This document shows positions 37,143-45,756 of a stretch of DNA of 64,000 nucleotides, one piece after another (positions within the stretch are counted from its first letter, which is position 1; each line of letters begins with the position of its first letter). This stretch comes from Bacillota bacterium (GTDB lineage: Bacteria; Bacillota; Clostridia; Lachnospirales; Lachnospiraceae), in NCBI GenBank assembly GCA_023395555.1, contig JAEWYQ010000070.1, positions 120,084 to 184,083 on the forward strand. The letters run 5' to 3'. Position numbers and translations under genes: made by a program. The notes beneath the pieces were generated by a model. The model did not search any database, was not told the origin of the DNA, and worked only from the letters and a program-made list of their open reading frames with translations.

Positions 37143-37337
37143 TTACTCCTTATTGGCGGTCTTTTTTAAAAACAGCAGCCCCGTGAAAAAAACAAAGGCG
37201 TTGATCCCAACCACCATAGCATATATTACATTTGTACTGGGGTTGTTTCCGGTGAGTAAAAACGCGAATAAGCTGAAAATCAGCAGAGCACCGGAACAGA
37301 CGGTGATAAACTTCACAAAATGGACCACATCCTCCAT
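37143..37337 (-). CDS. Small two-helix membrane protein in importer operon
   Basis: 64 residues from MEDVVHF at 37337, with AAGG upstream, nine bases after the OppF stop. The frame extends to 37394, but that would overlap OppF by 49 bases. Two membrane segments: FITVCSGALLIFSLFAFLL and VIYAMVVGINAFVFFTGLLF, joined by a short NNPST loop. No named family recognised. Possibly an accessory subunit of the importer. Confidence 0.7.
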   Translation of the reverse strand: MEDVVHFVKFITVCSGALLIFSLFAFLLTGNNPSTNVIYAMVVGINAFVFFTGLLFLKKTANKE

Positions 37338-37345
37338 GCTGATAT

Positions 37346-38350
37346 CTACCTTTTTTCGTCTGCTTTCCTCTTTATCTCCTCTGCGTAATGACATGCCACC
37401 ATTCCTCCATTCACTTCCCTTAACTTCGGTTCCTCCGTCTCACATTGCTCCCTCCAGTAAGGACACCTTGGATGGAACTTACAGCCGCCGGGCAGATTCA
37501 AGAGATCCGGCATATCCAGGGATCGCAGCGGGAGCTTTCCCGCATATTCCGCCCTCAGGGATGGATCGGCCTCCGGCACGGCTGCTACCAGGGCTTGAAA
37601 ATACGGATGCATCGGGTTCGATATCGCCTCCTGGATCTTGTTGCTCTCAATCAGCCTTCCCAGATACATGACCATGATCTTTCCGTGTGCGGCGATATAT
37701 CTGGCAGTTCCCAGATCATGCGTTATATATAGGAAGGAGATCCTGTATTTCTGATTCATCCTTGCCATCAGGTTCAGCAGGGAGATTCTCAGAGATACAT
37801 CCACCATGGAGACCGGTTCGTCCGCCACAATTAATTTCGGCTTAACGGATAACGCCCTGGCAAGCAGAATTCTCTGCCTCTGCCCTCCGGAAAGCTGGTG
37901 GGGATATTTCTCCAGGAACATCTCCGGCGGATTTAAGCCCACCTCATTAAAATATTCAAATAATATCTGTATTGCCTCCGTATGATTCTTCGCCAGCTTA
38001 TGCCGCAGCAGGGGCAGGGTCAACGACTGTGCGATGGTTTTATTGGGGTTGAGCGCCGCATAGGAATCCTGGTGGACCATCTGGATCCCTAACCGGTATT
38101 CCTCGAATTCTCTGGAGGAGAGCTTCCGGATATTCTTTCCGTTAAATAATACCTCTCCCCTGGCCGGCTTATAGATATCCGTGATCACCTTGCCCAATGT
38201 CGTCTTGCCGCATCCGCTCTCTCCCACAACCGCTACGATTTCACCCTCATCGATACTCAGGTTCATCCCAACCAGGGCATTTACTTTTCCCTTATGCTTC
38301 CCCTTGGCTGTAAAACACACATCAACATCTTTTAGTTCAATCATTGGCAT
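37346..38350 (-). CDS. Oligopeptide-type ABC importer ATPase (OppF-like)
   Basis: About 334 residues. Walker A GESGCGKTT, signature LSGGQRQR, Walker B LIVADEPVSMVD, and a switch histidine in YITHDLG. The C-terminal oligopeptide-transporter extension (GCKFHPRCPYWREQCE and VACHYAEE) contains the cysteine cluster seen in OppD/DppD ATPases. Start at 38350 or 38344, both overlapping the OppD gene's end. It pairs with the other ATPase to drive the two permeases. Confidence 0.95.
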   Translation of the reverse strand: MPMIELKDVDVCFTAKGKHKGKVNALVGMNLSIDEGEIVAVVGESGCGKTTLGKVITDIYKPARGEVLFNGKNIRKLSSREFEEYRLGIQMVHQDSYAALNPNKTIAQSLTLPLLRHKLAKNHTEAIQILFEYFNEVGLNPPEMFLEKYPHQLSGGQRQRILLARALSVKPKLIVADEPVSMVDVSLRISLLNLMARMNQKYRISFLYITHDLGTARYIAAHGKIMVMYLGRLIESNKIQEAISNPMHPYFQALVAAVPEADPSLRAEYAGKLPLRSLDMPDLLNLPGGCKFHPRCPYWREQCETEEPKLREVNGGMVACHYAEEIKRKADEKR

Positions 38351-39354
38351 TTTTCTTTCACCTTCTTCCAAGCAGGGCATAATGTGAGCTGCTCATTTTC
38401 AATTTCCAGCATCTCCTTTATGAGGATCTCCTCGGATCTGCAGAGGCCGTCGCCGCATAAAAAGCATCTTGGCCCGAATCTGCAGCCTTTGGGAAGCTCC
38501 AGAAGATTCGGAGGATATCCCGGAATCGCTTTCCGGCTTGTGATATCATCCCGCAGGGAGGGCACCGCATTCATCAGCCCATAGGTATAGGGATGGGCCG
38601 GTTTTTTAAATACATCCTCCACCTTCCCATACTCCACCATCTGCCCGCAATACATGACGCCGATCCGGTCTACCACGGAGCCGATGATGGACACATCATG
38701 GGTCATAAAAATCATGGTTATTCCGGTTTCCTCATGTATCTTCCTCAAAATGTCTATAATATACCACTGGGTGATAACATCCAGTGCCGTTGTCGGCTCA
38801 TCCAGGATAATAATGTCCGGTTCTAACAGCAGACTTAAAGCAATAATGGTTCTCTGCTTCATCCCGCCGGAGAGCTGATGGGGATAGCTGTCCAGGATTC
38901 GTTCTTCCAGGCGGACCTGCCGGAGAAGTGTGGCTGCTCTCTCCAGTATCTGTTTTTTGGACATCTTTTTATTCTCATTATGTGCCATTGCCGTTTCAAT
39001 AAAATGATCCTTTATCCTTAAGGTAGGATTGAGCACATTCTGGGCTGCCTGGAATACGGTTGTAATGTTCGTCCACCGAAGTCTGGAATATTCCTGGTCA
39101 GAAAGCTTTAGCAGATCCACGGTACTTCCGTCTTTTCTATGATACAGGATCTCACCGCCGGCAATTCTACCCGGCGGGCTTATGGTTTTCAGAATACCGG
39201 ATGCCAGCGTCGATTTACCGCTGCCGCTCTCTCCGATAATCCCGATAATATCGCCCCTGTAAAAATTAATGGATACCTCGTCGCAGGCACGAAGCTTTCC
39301 GCGGTTGGTTTTAAAATCAATGCATAAATTTTTTATCTCTAAGATTGGATCCAT
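38341..39354 (-). CDS. Oligopeptide-type ABC importer ATPase (OppD-like)
   Basis: 337 residues. Walker A GESGSGKST, signature LSGGMKQR, Walker B IIILDEPTTALD, MTHDVS switch and the C-terminal GCRFGPRCFLCGDGLC cysteine cluster of the Opp/Dpp group. It starts 11 bases after the OppC gene and overlaps the OppF gene by ten bases. Confidence 0.95.
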   Translation of the reverse strand: MDPILEIKNLCIDFKTNRGKLRACDEVSINFYRGDIIGIIGESGSGKSTLASGILKTISPPGRIAGGEILYHRKDGSTVDLLKLSDQEYSRLRWTNITTVFQAAQNVLNPTLRIKDHFIETAMAHNENKKMSKKQILERAATLLRQVRLEERILDSYPHQLSGGMKQRTIIALSLLLEPDIIILDEPTTALDVITQWYIIDILRKIHEETGITMIFMTHDVSIIGSVVDRIGVMYCGQMVEYGKVEDVFKKPAHPYTYGLMNAVPSLRDDITSRKAIPGYPPNLLELPKGCRFGPRCFLCGDGLCRSEEILIKEMLEIENEQLTLCPAWKKVKEKCQ

Positions 39355-39365
39355 TCCTTACCTCC

Positions 39366-40250
39366 TCAGACTCTTAACCGTGGATTAAGCGCTTCATCAA
39401 GACCCGACGCGAACAAAAAGCATCCCAGCTGAAAGAAGACAATTCCCAGTACCGGAGCCAGAAAATATACAATTGTTCCCGACCCCATCAAGGCTCCCGT
39501 GGCGGTCAGGGACAGCTGAATCATCATTCCCCAGTGGTTGCCCTGGAACGGAACCAAGCCTAAATACATCAACCCGACGCTGGCCATAATGGCATCCTTC
39601 ATAATGACGATAAAGCTGACCGCGATATAGGAAATAATGTTGGGAATAATATCATTCAGTATAATATCAATATTTCTTAAGCCAAGGATCCGGCTTGCTT
39701 CAATGAATTCCTTATGCTTAATGGTCAGAACCTGGGCACGGATTGCCTTCGCCAGACCTGCCCAGGACCAGAGGCTGAGCAACAGTCCAAACATGAATTC
39801 ATTATTAATCCGGATGATCATGGATAAAATCATCGTTACCGGAAAGCTGGGTATGGTAATCACCACATTGGCCAGCATCATTAACACAGCATCCACCTTG
39901 CCGCCGAATAATCCTGCTATGATGCCTACCGTACAGGCAATGCAGATGGATATGACTCCGGCCCAAAAGGCAACCAGCAAAACATCACGCGAGCCCAGGA
40001 TCAGCTGCACCAGGGTATCCTTGCCCGAATAGTCGGTCCCCAGCAGGTGCTCCCAGGAGGGAGGCTTCAGACGCTGCAGATAATCCGCCTTTGGGGCTTG
40101 TAAAAAAACCGGTCCGAAGATGGATATCCCCAGAAATACTAAAAGGATAATAAATCCGATCCTCGACATCTTATTGTTCCAGATCGTACTGAAAAACCCT
40201 TTCACACCGCCGGTGTTTTTCAGTTTGTAAACATTCTCTGCTTTCTTCAT
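39366..40250 (-). CDS. Oligopeptide-type ABC importer permease (OppC-like)
   Basis: 294 residues, N-terminal cytoplasmic stretch then about six membrane segments (MSRIGFIILLVFLGISIFGP; VLLVAFWAGVISICIACTVG). The ATPase-contacting EAA loop is EFIEASRILGLRNIDIILNDIIPN. The LLGTDYSGKDTL sequence is the usual GTDxxGRD motif of the DppC/OppC group with Ser for the common Gly/Arg context. It starts 17 bases after OppB. Confidence 0.95.
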   Translation of the reverse strand: MKKAENVYKLKNTGGVKGFFSTIWNNKMSRIGFIILLVFLGISIFGPVFLQAPKADYLQRLKPPSWEHLLGTDYSGKDTLVQLILGSRDVLLVAFWAGVISICIACTVGIIAGLFGGKVDAVLMMLANVVITIPSFPVTMILSMIIRINNEFMFGLLLSLWSWAGLAKAIRAQVLTIKHKEFIEASRILGLRNIDIILNDIIPNIISYIAVSFIVIMKDAIMASVGLMYLGLVPFQGNHWGMMIQLSLTATGALMGSGTIVYFLAPVLGIVFFQLGCFLFASGLDEALNPRLRV

Positions 40251-40267
40251 TTCGTTCCCCCCATGGA

Positions 40268-41245
40268 TCAGCTTTCCCTCAGTCTCGGATTTAAGTATTT
40301 GTAGAGGAATTCTGCAATCAGACTGGATACTACAACCATCAGGATAATGACAAAGAACATACCCTGCATTAATGTATAATCGCGCTTGGCAATGGCATTA
40401 TTTAAGAAATATCCCACTCCCGGATATAAGAACAGATTTTCAATCAGGGGTGAGCCGCCGAACAGCAGGCCAAAGCTGATTGCAAGATTCGTTATCATCG
40501 GGAGTATTGCATTCTTACTGAGATAGCTTAATAATATCCTTCTGTTGGAGAGTCCTCTCACCTGTGCATATACAATGTAATCTTCGCCCAAGATACTTAA
40601 GGAGTTGGCCTTCATGGATAAAATCCAACCAGAAACCGTTGTCAGGAAGAAGGCCATAACCGGAAGCACCGCATGCCTTAATACATCCTGTATAAAGGGC
40701 CAATTAAATCCTACGGTTACGGAGGTGCTGTACGCTCCCCTGGCAGGGAGCCATCGAAGGGTGACGGAAAACAAAAAAACAAGCAGATATGCGACCACAT
40801 AGTTAGGTATTGCTCCAAGTATGGATTGATAAATAATTAAAATGTAATTCAGAAATTTCTTTCTCTTCCACGCAATGAAGATCCCCAGGAGAATGCCGAC
40901 TGAAAACGATAAGAAAAGAGACAGGGATGCAACCAGGAGCGTCCAGGGCAATGCGTCTTTAATAATGCTGACAACACTTTTTTTGTAAGCAAGGCTGTTG
41001 CCCAGATCCCCTGTGACAATCCCCTTCGAATAATCCACAAAACGCTGCACCAGGGGCTTGTCCGGATCATAGTTCAATATCGCCTTAGCCCGTTCGTATG
41101 CTATATCATACTGTATGCTTTCTTTTTTCATAATCTCAGTCGCCATGATATCCACCGGATCTCCCGGCATGTTCTGTATTACTAAGAACATTACGACCAG
41201 CGATATCAGAATTGTTAGTATTGCAATCATTACTTTCTTAAGCAT
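40268..41245 (-). CDS. Oligopeptide-type ABC importer permease (OppB-like)
   Basis: About 325 residues starting at 41245 (GGAAGG before the ATG). N-terminal membrane helix MIAILTILISLVVMFLVI and the MPGDP motif, then five more helices; the EAA loop is around EDYIVYAQVRGLSNRRILLSYLSKN, and PLIENLFLYPGVG is typical of this permease class. It is first in the importer unit, directly behind the promoter at 41284-41312. Confidence 0.95.
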   Translation of the reverse strand: MLKKVMIAILTILISLVVMFLVIQNMPGDPVDIMATEIMKKESIQYDIAYERAKAILNYDPDKPLVQRFVDYSKGIVTGDLGNSLAYKKSVVSIIKDALPWTLLVASLSLFLSFSVGILLGIFIAWKRKKFLNYILIIYQSILGAIPNYVVAYLLVFLFSVTLRWLPARGAYSTSVTVGFNWPFIQDVLRHAVLPVMAFFLTTVSGWILSMKANSLSILGEDYIVYAQVRGLSNRRILLSYLSKNAILPMITNLAISFGLLFGGSPLIENLFLYPGVGYFLNNAIAKRDYTLMQGMFFVIILMVVVSSLIAEFLYKYLNPRLRES

Positions 41246-41281
41246 TCTCTCACACCTTCCAGAATTCAATATCTTATGTTG

Positions 41282-41312
41282 ATATTGTATAACTTTTGAA
41301 ACAATATGTCAA
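41282..41312 (-). promoter_or_regulatory. Promoter and candidate operator of the importer unit
   Basis: Minus strand: TTGACA (41307-41312), 17-base spacer, TACAAT (41284-41289). An inverted repeat ATATTGT (41282-41288) and ACAATAT (41301-41307) covers both promoter elements, a plausible repressor site, possibly for the MurR/RpiR protein. Confidence 0.8.
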
Positions 41313-41450
41313 TTGTTTTATTTGTTTTGAAATATACTTTCACATTATACTTTTATAAATGTGGTTAATATAACCATTCTTCCTTAGCTAAGGCAATGTT
41401 TTTTCGTCCGGATGAACAACCGCTTTCTTATCTGTCTTACACCGCTTTCT

Positions 41451-42755
41451 TCAGCGCTGGAATTGGGGCAGATAATCCCTGTGGGCCTCCAGCAATTCAT
41501 CCATAACCTCGATTGCATGCCTTTGGGAACCAACCAGCGGGTTGATCATCATAGCCAGCAGAGCCTTGTCGTAGCTACCGGTTACCGCCGCTTCGCAGGC
41601 GGCAATTTCAAAGGATTTAATCTGCTGGAGCAATCCATTTACCGCTTTGGGCAATTTTCCTGACGATATGGGAACCGGACCGTTCTTTGTAATAATACAG
41701 CTTATTTCCGAGACCTCCTCATACTCCAGATTGGCCAGCGCTCCGCGGTTTACCGTATTCACAACCTGGATATCTCTGGTATCATTATAAATGGAACAGA
41801 TCAGATTACAGGCGGCATCGCTGTAATAGGAACCGCCTCTTTTCTCCAGCTCCTTGGGCTTTTCCTTTAATTCCGGATTCTTATATAATTCAAATAACTC
41901 ATCCTCAATCTTCTTAACCTTTTCCGCCCGGGTTCCGTTCTGTTTATAATTCTCAATAGCTTCCTCCAGATATTCCTTCGCCATGTAATAATACCGGTGG
42001 TAGGAACAGGGAATTACACCAAGCTCTTTCATAAAGCCGATATACCATTCCGTACCCTTAATATTGCTGACCGTCTGGCTGCCCCATTGATTCATAACCT
42101 CATCCATACGGTTTACACCGTCTGTAAATACCCCGGTAACAAATACCATATGATTCAGCCCTGCAAAGGTCACAAAGACTTCCTCCATGGGCCTTCCCAG
42201 GATTCTAGCAATGGCTTTATGCATATCAATGGGTAAGTTACACAGGCCGATTACCTTTTTTCTGTTGGAATATCGATTGATTGCCTCAGTAACCATGCCT
42301 GCCGGATTCGTAAAATTAATCAGCCATGCATCCTTGCATAATTCATCCATATCCCTGCAGATATCCAGAAGCACAGGGATTGTCCGAAGCCCCTTAAACA
42401 AACCCCCGGCTCCGTTGGTCTCCTGCCCCAGCATACCATGGCTGAGGGGAATTCTCTCATCCTTAATTCTTGCATCCAGCAATCCGACCCGCAGCTGTGT
42501 TGTGACAAAATCGGCATCCTTAAGAGCTTCCCTGCGGTCCAGGGTAGTATAAATCTGCATGGGGACTCCTGCCTTCTCTGCCATACGTCTTGCGAGACTG
42601 CCTACAATCTCTAATTTATGCTTTCCTTCTTCAATGTCCGCCAGCCATAATTCCCTCACCGGCAGCTTATCATAACGTTTGATAAAGCCCTCCACCAATT
42701 CCGGCGTATAGCTGGAGCCGCCGCCGATGGTTGCAATTTTAATTCCTTCCTTCAT
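41451..42755 (-). CDS. GH4 family NAD-dependent 6-phosphoglycosidase-like enzyme
   Basis: 434 residues. N-terminal NAD-binding IATIGGGSSYTPELVEGF, then VTTQLRVGLLDARIKDERIP, NPAGMVTEAINRY, and metal-site CNLPIDMH and NHMVFVTGV. GH4 enzymes cleave glycosides by a redox mechanism with NAD and Mn, usually on 6-phosphorylated sugars. The name normally given is 6-phospho-beta-glucosidase. In this locus a phosphorylated GlcNAc-MurNAc disaccharide is an attractive but unproven substrate. It begins two bases after the ROK kinase gene, so kinase and hydrolase are coupled. Confidence 0.93.
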   Translation of the reverse strand: MKEGIKIATIGGGSSYTPELVEGFIKRYDKLPVRELWLADIEEGKHKLEIVGSLARRMAEKAGVPMQIYTTLDRREALKDADFVTTQLRVGLLDARIKDERIPLSHGMLGQETNGAGGLFKGLRTIPVLLDICRDMDELCKDAWLINFTNPAGMVTEAINRYSNRKKVIGLCNLPIDMHKAIARILGRPMEEVFVTFAGLNHMVFVTGVFTDGVNRMDEVMNQWGSQTVSNIKGTEWYIGFMKELGVIPCSYHRYYYMAKEYLEEAIENYKQNGTRAEKVKKIEDELFELYKNPELKEKPKELEKRGGSYYSDAACNLICSIYNDTRDIQVVNTVNRGALANLEYEEVSEISCIITKNGPVPISSGKLPKAVNGLLQQIKSFEIAACEAAVTGSYDKALLAMMINPLVGSQRHAIEVMDELLEAHRDYLPQFQR

Positions 42756-42757
42756 CC

Positions 42758-43627
42758 TTAACCCTCCCTTTGCATCAAAAACTGAAGAAGCGCGCCTATT
42801 TTACCGGCATGATTGCCCAAGGAGCCGGCTTCTATTTTCGTATATTTTTCCAAAGGATGATAAATATCATATATCCTGCTTCTCAGATCCCTTATGAAGT
42901 CTTCCCGGATGCTGACCGCCCCGCCGATGATTACCTTCTCCGGGTCCAGGCATACTGCCGCGTTGCCGATTGCAATTGCCAGATCCTCCAGCCAGTCCTC
43001 ATATAGTTCCCTGATGATCCGCTGGTCCAGATGATCGAAGATATAAACCCCGTCCACCTTTTGGCCCAAAGCCTCCGACACTCTTTTGACAAGCGCGGAG
43101 GTTGCCGCTGCCGCCCTGTAGTCCCCCTTGCCGTCCCTTGTTTTCCTTCCAATCAGGGACAGCCCGAACTCACCCGCCTTAAAGCTTCCGCCCCGGAGCA
43201 ATTCCCTGTTATGTATAATTGCCCCTCCAATTCCGGTTCCAATGGTAACCATGCAGAAATCCCTGCAGTCCCTGCCGCTTCCAAGATGTAATTCCGCCAG
43301 GGCCGCGCAGTTACTGTCATTTTCAACTGCCGTGGGGTATCCGGTCCGCTCATAAAGGGTTTCCTTTAAATTATATTTGGTAAAATTAGCGCCGACGCTA
43401 TAATCCGTATTCAACCCCGTATCGGGATTGATAAAGCCTCCCATGCTGATTGCAATTCCTTCGATGGGCTCCCTGTTTTCCTCAACAATCCTCAGCAGCT
43501 GCTTTAGGAATTGCTCCGGTTCCTTTTGTGTGGGAACCGATTGCTGATCCTCTTCGTGGAAATCCTCCCCCATAACACTGTATTTGATAAAGGTGCCGCC
43601 GATATCCATGGTCAAATATTTTTTCAA
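42758..43627 (-). CDS. ROK family sugar kinase
   Basis: About 289 residues from a TTG at 43627, preceded by AAAGGAG; a frame extension to 43702 runs into the preceding gene. ATP-binding LTMDIGGTFIKYSV, sugar-binding ENDSNCAALAELHLG, and VTIGTGIGGAIIHNREL are ROK signatures. The usual ROK zinc motif CxCGxxGC is missing after GEFGLSLIG. It probably phosphorylates a wall amino sugar or disaccharide at O-6. Together with the BadF-type kinase and AnmK it makes three kinases in the locus. Confidence 0.9.
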   Translation of the reverse strand: MKKYLTMDIGGTFIKYSVMGEDFHEEDQQSVPTQKEPEQFLKQLLRIVEENREPIEGIAISMGGFINPDTGLNTDYSVGANFTKYNLKETLYERTGYPTAVENDSNCAALAELHLGSGRDCRDFCMVTIGTGIGGAIIHNRELLRGGSFKAGEFGLSLIGRKTRDGKGDYRAAAATSALVKRVSEALGQKVDGVYIFDHLDQRIIRELYEDWLEDLAIAIGNAAVCLDPEKVIIGGAVSIREDFIRDLRSRIYDIYHPLEKYTKIEAGSLGNHAGKIGALLQFLMQREG

Positions 43628-43641
43628 GATAATAATCTCCT

Positions 43642-44790
43642 TTACGAATACAAATGATATGGTTCCTTGCGGGAGGAAAATCCGGCGGCCTCCTCTGACC
43701 ACTCCGCATAGACTTCTTCCGCCTTAAAATCATGGGTCCGTATATAGTCGCTTCCTGTATTATAATCAATCATGGGCTTTCCGGAAGGAGTATAGGCATC
43801 GAGATACCTGAACTTCCCGTCCGACATACCTTTGATCTGTTCCAGAAGATGAAGTCCGTTTTTAACCGGCCGGAAGGCCTTCCTGTCGGTAACGTGCAGC
43901 TGGACTCCTCTGCAGAGCTCCTTCTCATGCTTGGAAAAGCATGGGGTAAAATAAACCGGCCTGTATACCGCTCCCTCCAGCTTCAATCCGTTCATGCGGT
44001 CTGCCAGCCGGTCCGCATCCAGCCAGGGCGCTCCCACGAATTCAAAGGGCTTTGTCGTTCCCCTTCCCTCCGATATATTGGTGCCTTCAAAGATACAGGT
44101 GCCGTTATAAACAAATGCGGTATCCACAGAAGGCATATTGGGTGAGGGCGGTATCCACAGCAGCCCGGTATCCTCATAATACATACCCCTTTTCCATCCC
44201 TCCATGGAAATCACCTGCAGGTCACATTGGATCTGAAACTCCTCATTAAAGAACCGGGCGGTTTCTCCCATGGTGAGTCCATAACGGTGGGGAATCGGAT
44301 GGAGTCCCACAAAAGAGGTATATCCTTCCCTAATCAGATTTCCTTCCACCGTGTCCCCTCCCAGCGGATTGGGCCGGTCAAAAACCACAAAGGATTTGCC
44401 ATACTGGGCGCAGCCCTGCATACAGTAGGACATGGTGTATAAATAGGTATACAGCCTCGAACCGACATCCTGAATATCAATGGCCAACAGGTCAATGTCC
44501 TCCAGCATTTCACGGGTCGGCCTTTTACTCTTTCCGTACAGCGTGGTAACGGGAAGCCCGGATCTTTCATCCGTGTAGTCACTGACCGCCACCCCTGCCT
44601 GGATATCCCCCCGCACTCCATGCTCCGGGGAATACAAGCGGACTAAATTCACCTTGTCCCGTAAAATATCTATGGTGCTGTTCAGCCTCCCGTCCAATCC
44701 CGTAGGATTCGTAATTAATCCCACCCTTTTTCCCTCAAATAGCTTCATCCATCGCTCTAAATTATCTATTCCCAGCTTTATTCTTTCCAC
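43642..44790 (-). CDS. namZ: DUF1343 protein, exo-beta-N-acetylmuramidase NamZ-like
   Basis: About 382 residues. I prefer the GTG at 44790 because AGGAGG lies seven bases before it; the ATG at 44808 overlaps the previous stop by four bases (ATGA) but has no such site. Family features: GKRVGLITNPTGLDG, LYSPEHGVRGDIQAG, DIQDVGSRLYTYLYTM, DRPNPLGG, EGTNISEGRGTT. NamZ of Bacillus subtilis (YbbC) removes terminal MurNAc from muropeptides. No signal peptide, so cytoplasmic action on imported fragments is expected, unlike the Bacillus protein. Confidence 0.9.
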   Translation of the reverse strand: MERIKLGIDNLERWMKLFEGKRVGLITNPTGLDGRLNSTIDILRDKVNLVRLYSPEHGVRGDIQAGVAVSDYTDERSGLPVTTLYGKSKRPTREMLEDIDLLAIDIQDVGSRLYTYLYTMSYCMQGCAQYGKSFVVFDRPNPLGGDTVEGNLIREGYTSFVGLHPIPHRYGLTMGETARFFNEEFQIQCDLQVISMEGWKRGMYYEDTGLLWIPPSPNMPSVDTAFVYNGTCIFEGTNISEGRGTTKPFEFVGAPWLDADRLADRMNGLKLEGAVYRPVYFTPCFSKHEKELCRGVQLHVTDRKAFRPVKNGLHLLEQIKGMSDGKFRYLDAYTPSGKPMIDYNTGSDYIRTHDFKAEEVYAEWSEEAAGFSSRKEPYHLYS

Positions 44791-44804
44791 CTTGCTTCCT
44801 CCTG

Positions 44805-45713
44805 TCATATCGAGGCCAGAGCGATACGAACCGCTCCGTAAGCCGCATTATTGAGGGGCTTCTGAACCACTACCTGCGGGTAGGACTGATTCATCTGCTT
44901 TGTAAATTCTTCTAATATTTCTTTGTTTTTTAATAAGACGCTGCCTGACACGGCCAGATGGATTTCTCCATCCATCCTTCTGATAATGGGAGCCGTCAGC
45001 TCCAGCAGATTAGAGGCGCATTTTTTGATAATCCCGCCGGCAGCCCGGTCACCGGCTTCCTGTGCTTTTTCTATCAGCACGGATAGCCCTGCGATCTCTT
45101 TTTTATTCCGGTCCGGGTGATATACATAGCGGATCAGCTCTTCTATGGTATTGATATTAAGGTAATCAAATACCAACTCCGTCAGGATGGTGGGCTCCAA
45201 TCTCCCATCCCGGGCGCGGACAACCGCAGAAAGAATATCTCTTCCAATGGCATAGGCACTTCCCTCATCGTCAATGAGATGGCCGTACCCTCCTGTACGG
45301 TAGGTATTTCCTTCCGGGTCCTTCCCATAGCAAATGGAGCCGGTTCCGACAATTAATATCATTCCGTAAGGCTGCTCCAGGGCTCCGGCAAAGGCTGTTT
45401 CCATATCACCCACAACAACAGCCGGGCATCGGTAGCCGGCTAGCCTTACCTGGGCCAGTATCTGCTCCCGGACAAGGGGATTGCTGATACCGGCGGCCCC
45501 GATACAGATGGCCGAGCAGGCCTCCTTTGAAAATCCATTCTCCGTCAGGGTTTGAAAAAGCTCCTGCAGGTTGGAATCAATCCGGTCTTTTCTGCCGCTG
45601 TTGTAGTTAATCCCTCCGCCCTGTGAGCAAAACAGCAGATTTTTGTTCCGATCTGCTGCCAGCACCTCTGTCTTCGTTCCGCCGCCATCCATGCCGATTA
45701 CATATCCTGTCAT
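44805..45713 (-). CDS. BadF/BadG-type amino-sugar kinase (NagK/MurK-like)
   Basis: About 302 residues from the ATG at 45713, with AGGAGG nine bases upstream. ASKHA-fold kinase: phosphate-1 loop VIGMDGGGTKTEVLA, then GAAGISNPLVREQIL, VVGDMETAFAGAL, LIVGTGSICYG and GGYGHLIDDEGSAYAIGRD. Family members phosphorylate GlcNAc, and MurK of Clostridium acetobutylicum acts on both MurNAc and GlcNAc at O-6. Given murQ in the same unit, MurNAc-6-phosphate is the expected product. Confidence 0.9.
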   Translation of the reverse strand: MTGYVIGMDGGGTKTEVLAADRNKNLLFCSQGGGINYNSGRKDRIDSNLQELFQTLTENGFSKEACSAICIGAAGISNPLVREQILAQVRLAGYRCPAVVVGDMETAFAGALEQPYGMILIVGTGSICYGKDPEGNTYRTGGYGHLIDDEGSAYAIGRDILSAVVRARDGRLEPTILTELVFDYLNINTIEELIRYVYHPDRNKKEIAGLSVLIEKAQEAGDRAAGGIIKKCASNLLELTAPIIRRMDGEIHLAVSGSVLLKNKEILEEFTKQMNQSYPQVVVQKPLNNAAYGAVRIALASI

Positions 45714-45756
45714 ACTCGTATCCTCCTGATGCATCCGTCACCGGTCACTCCTGAAT

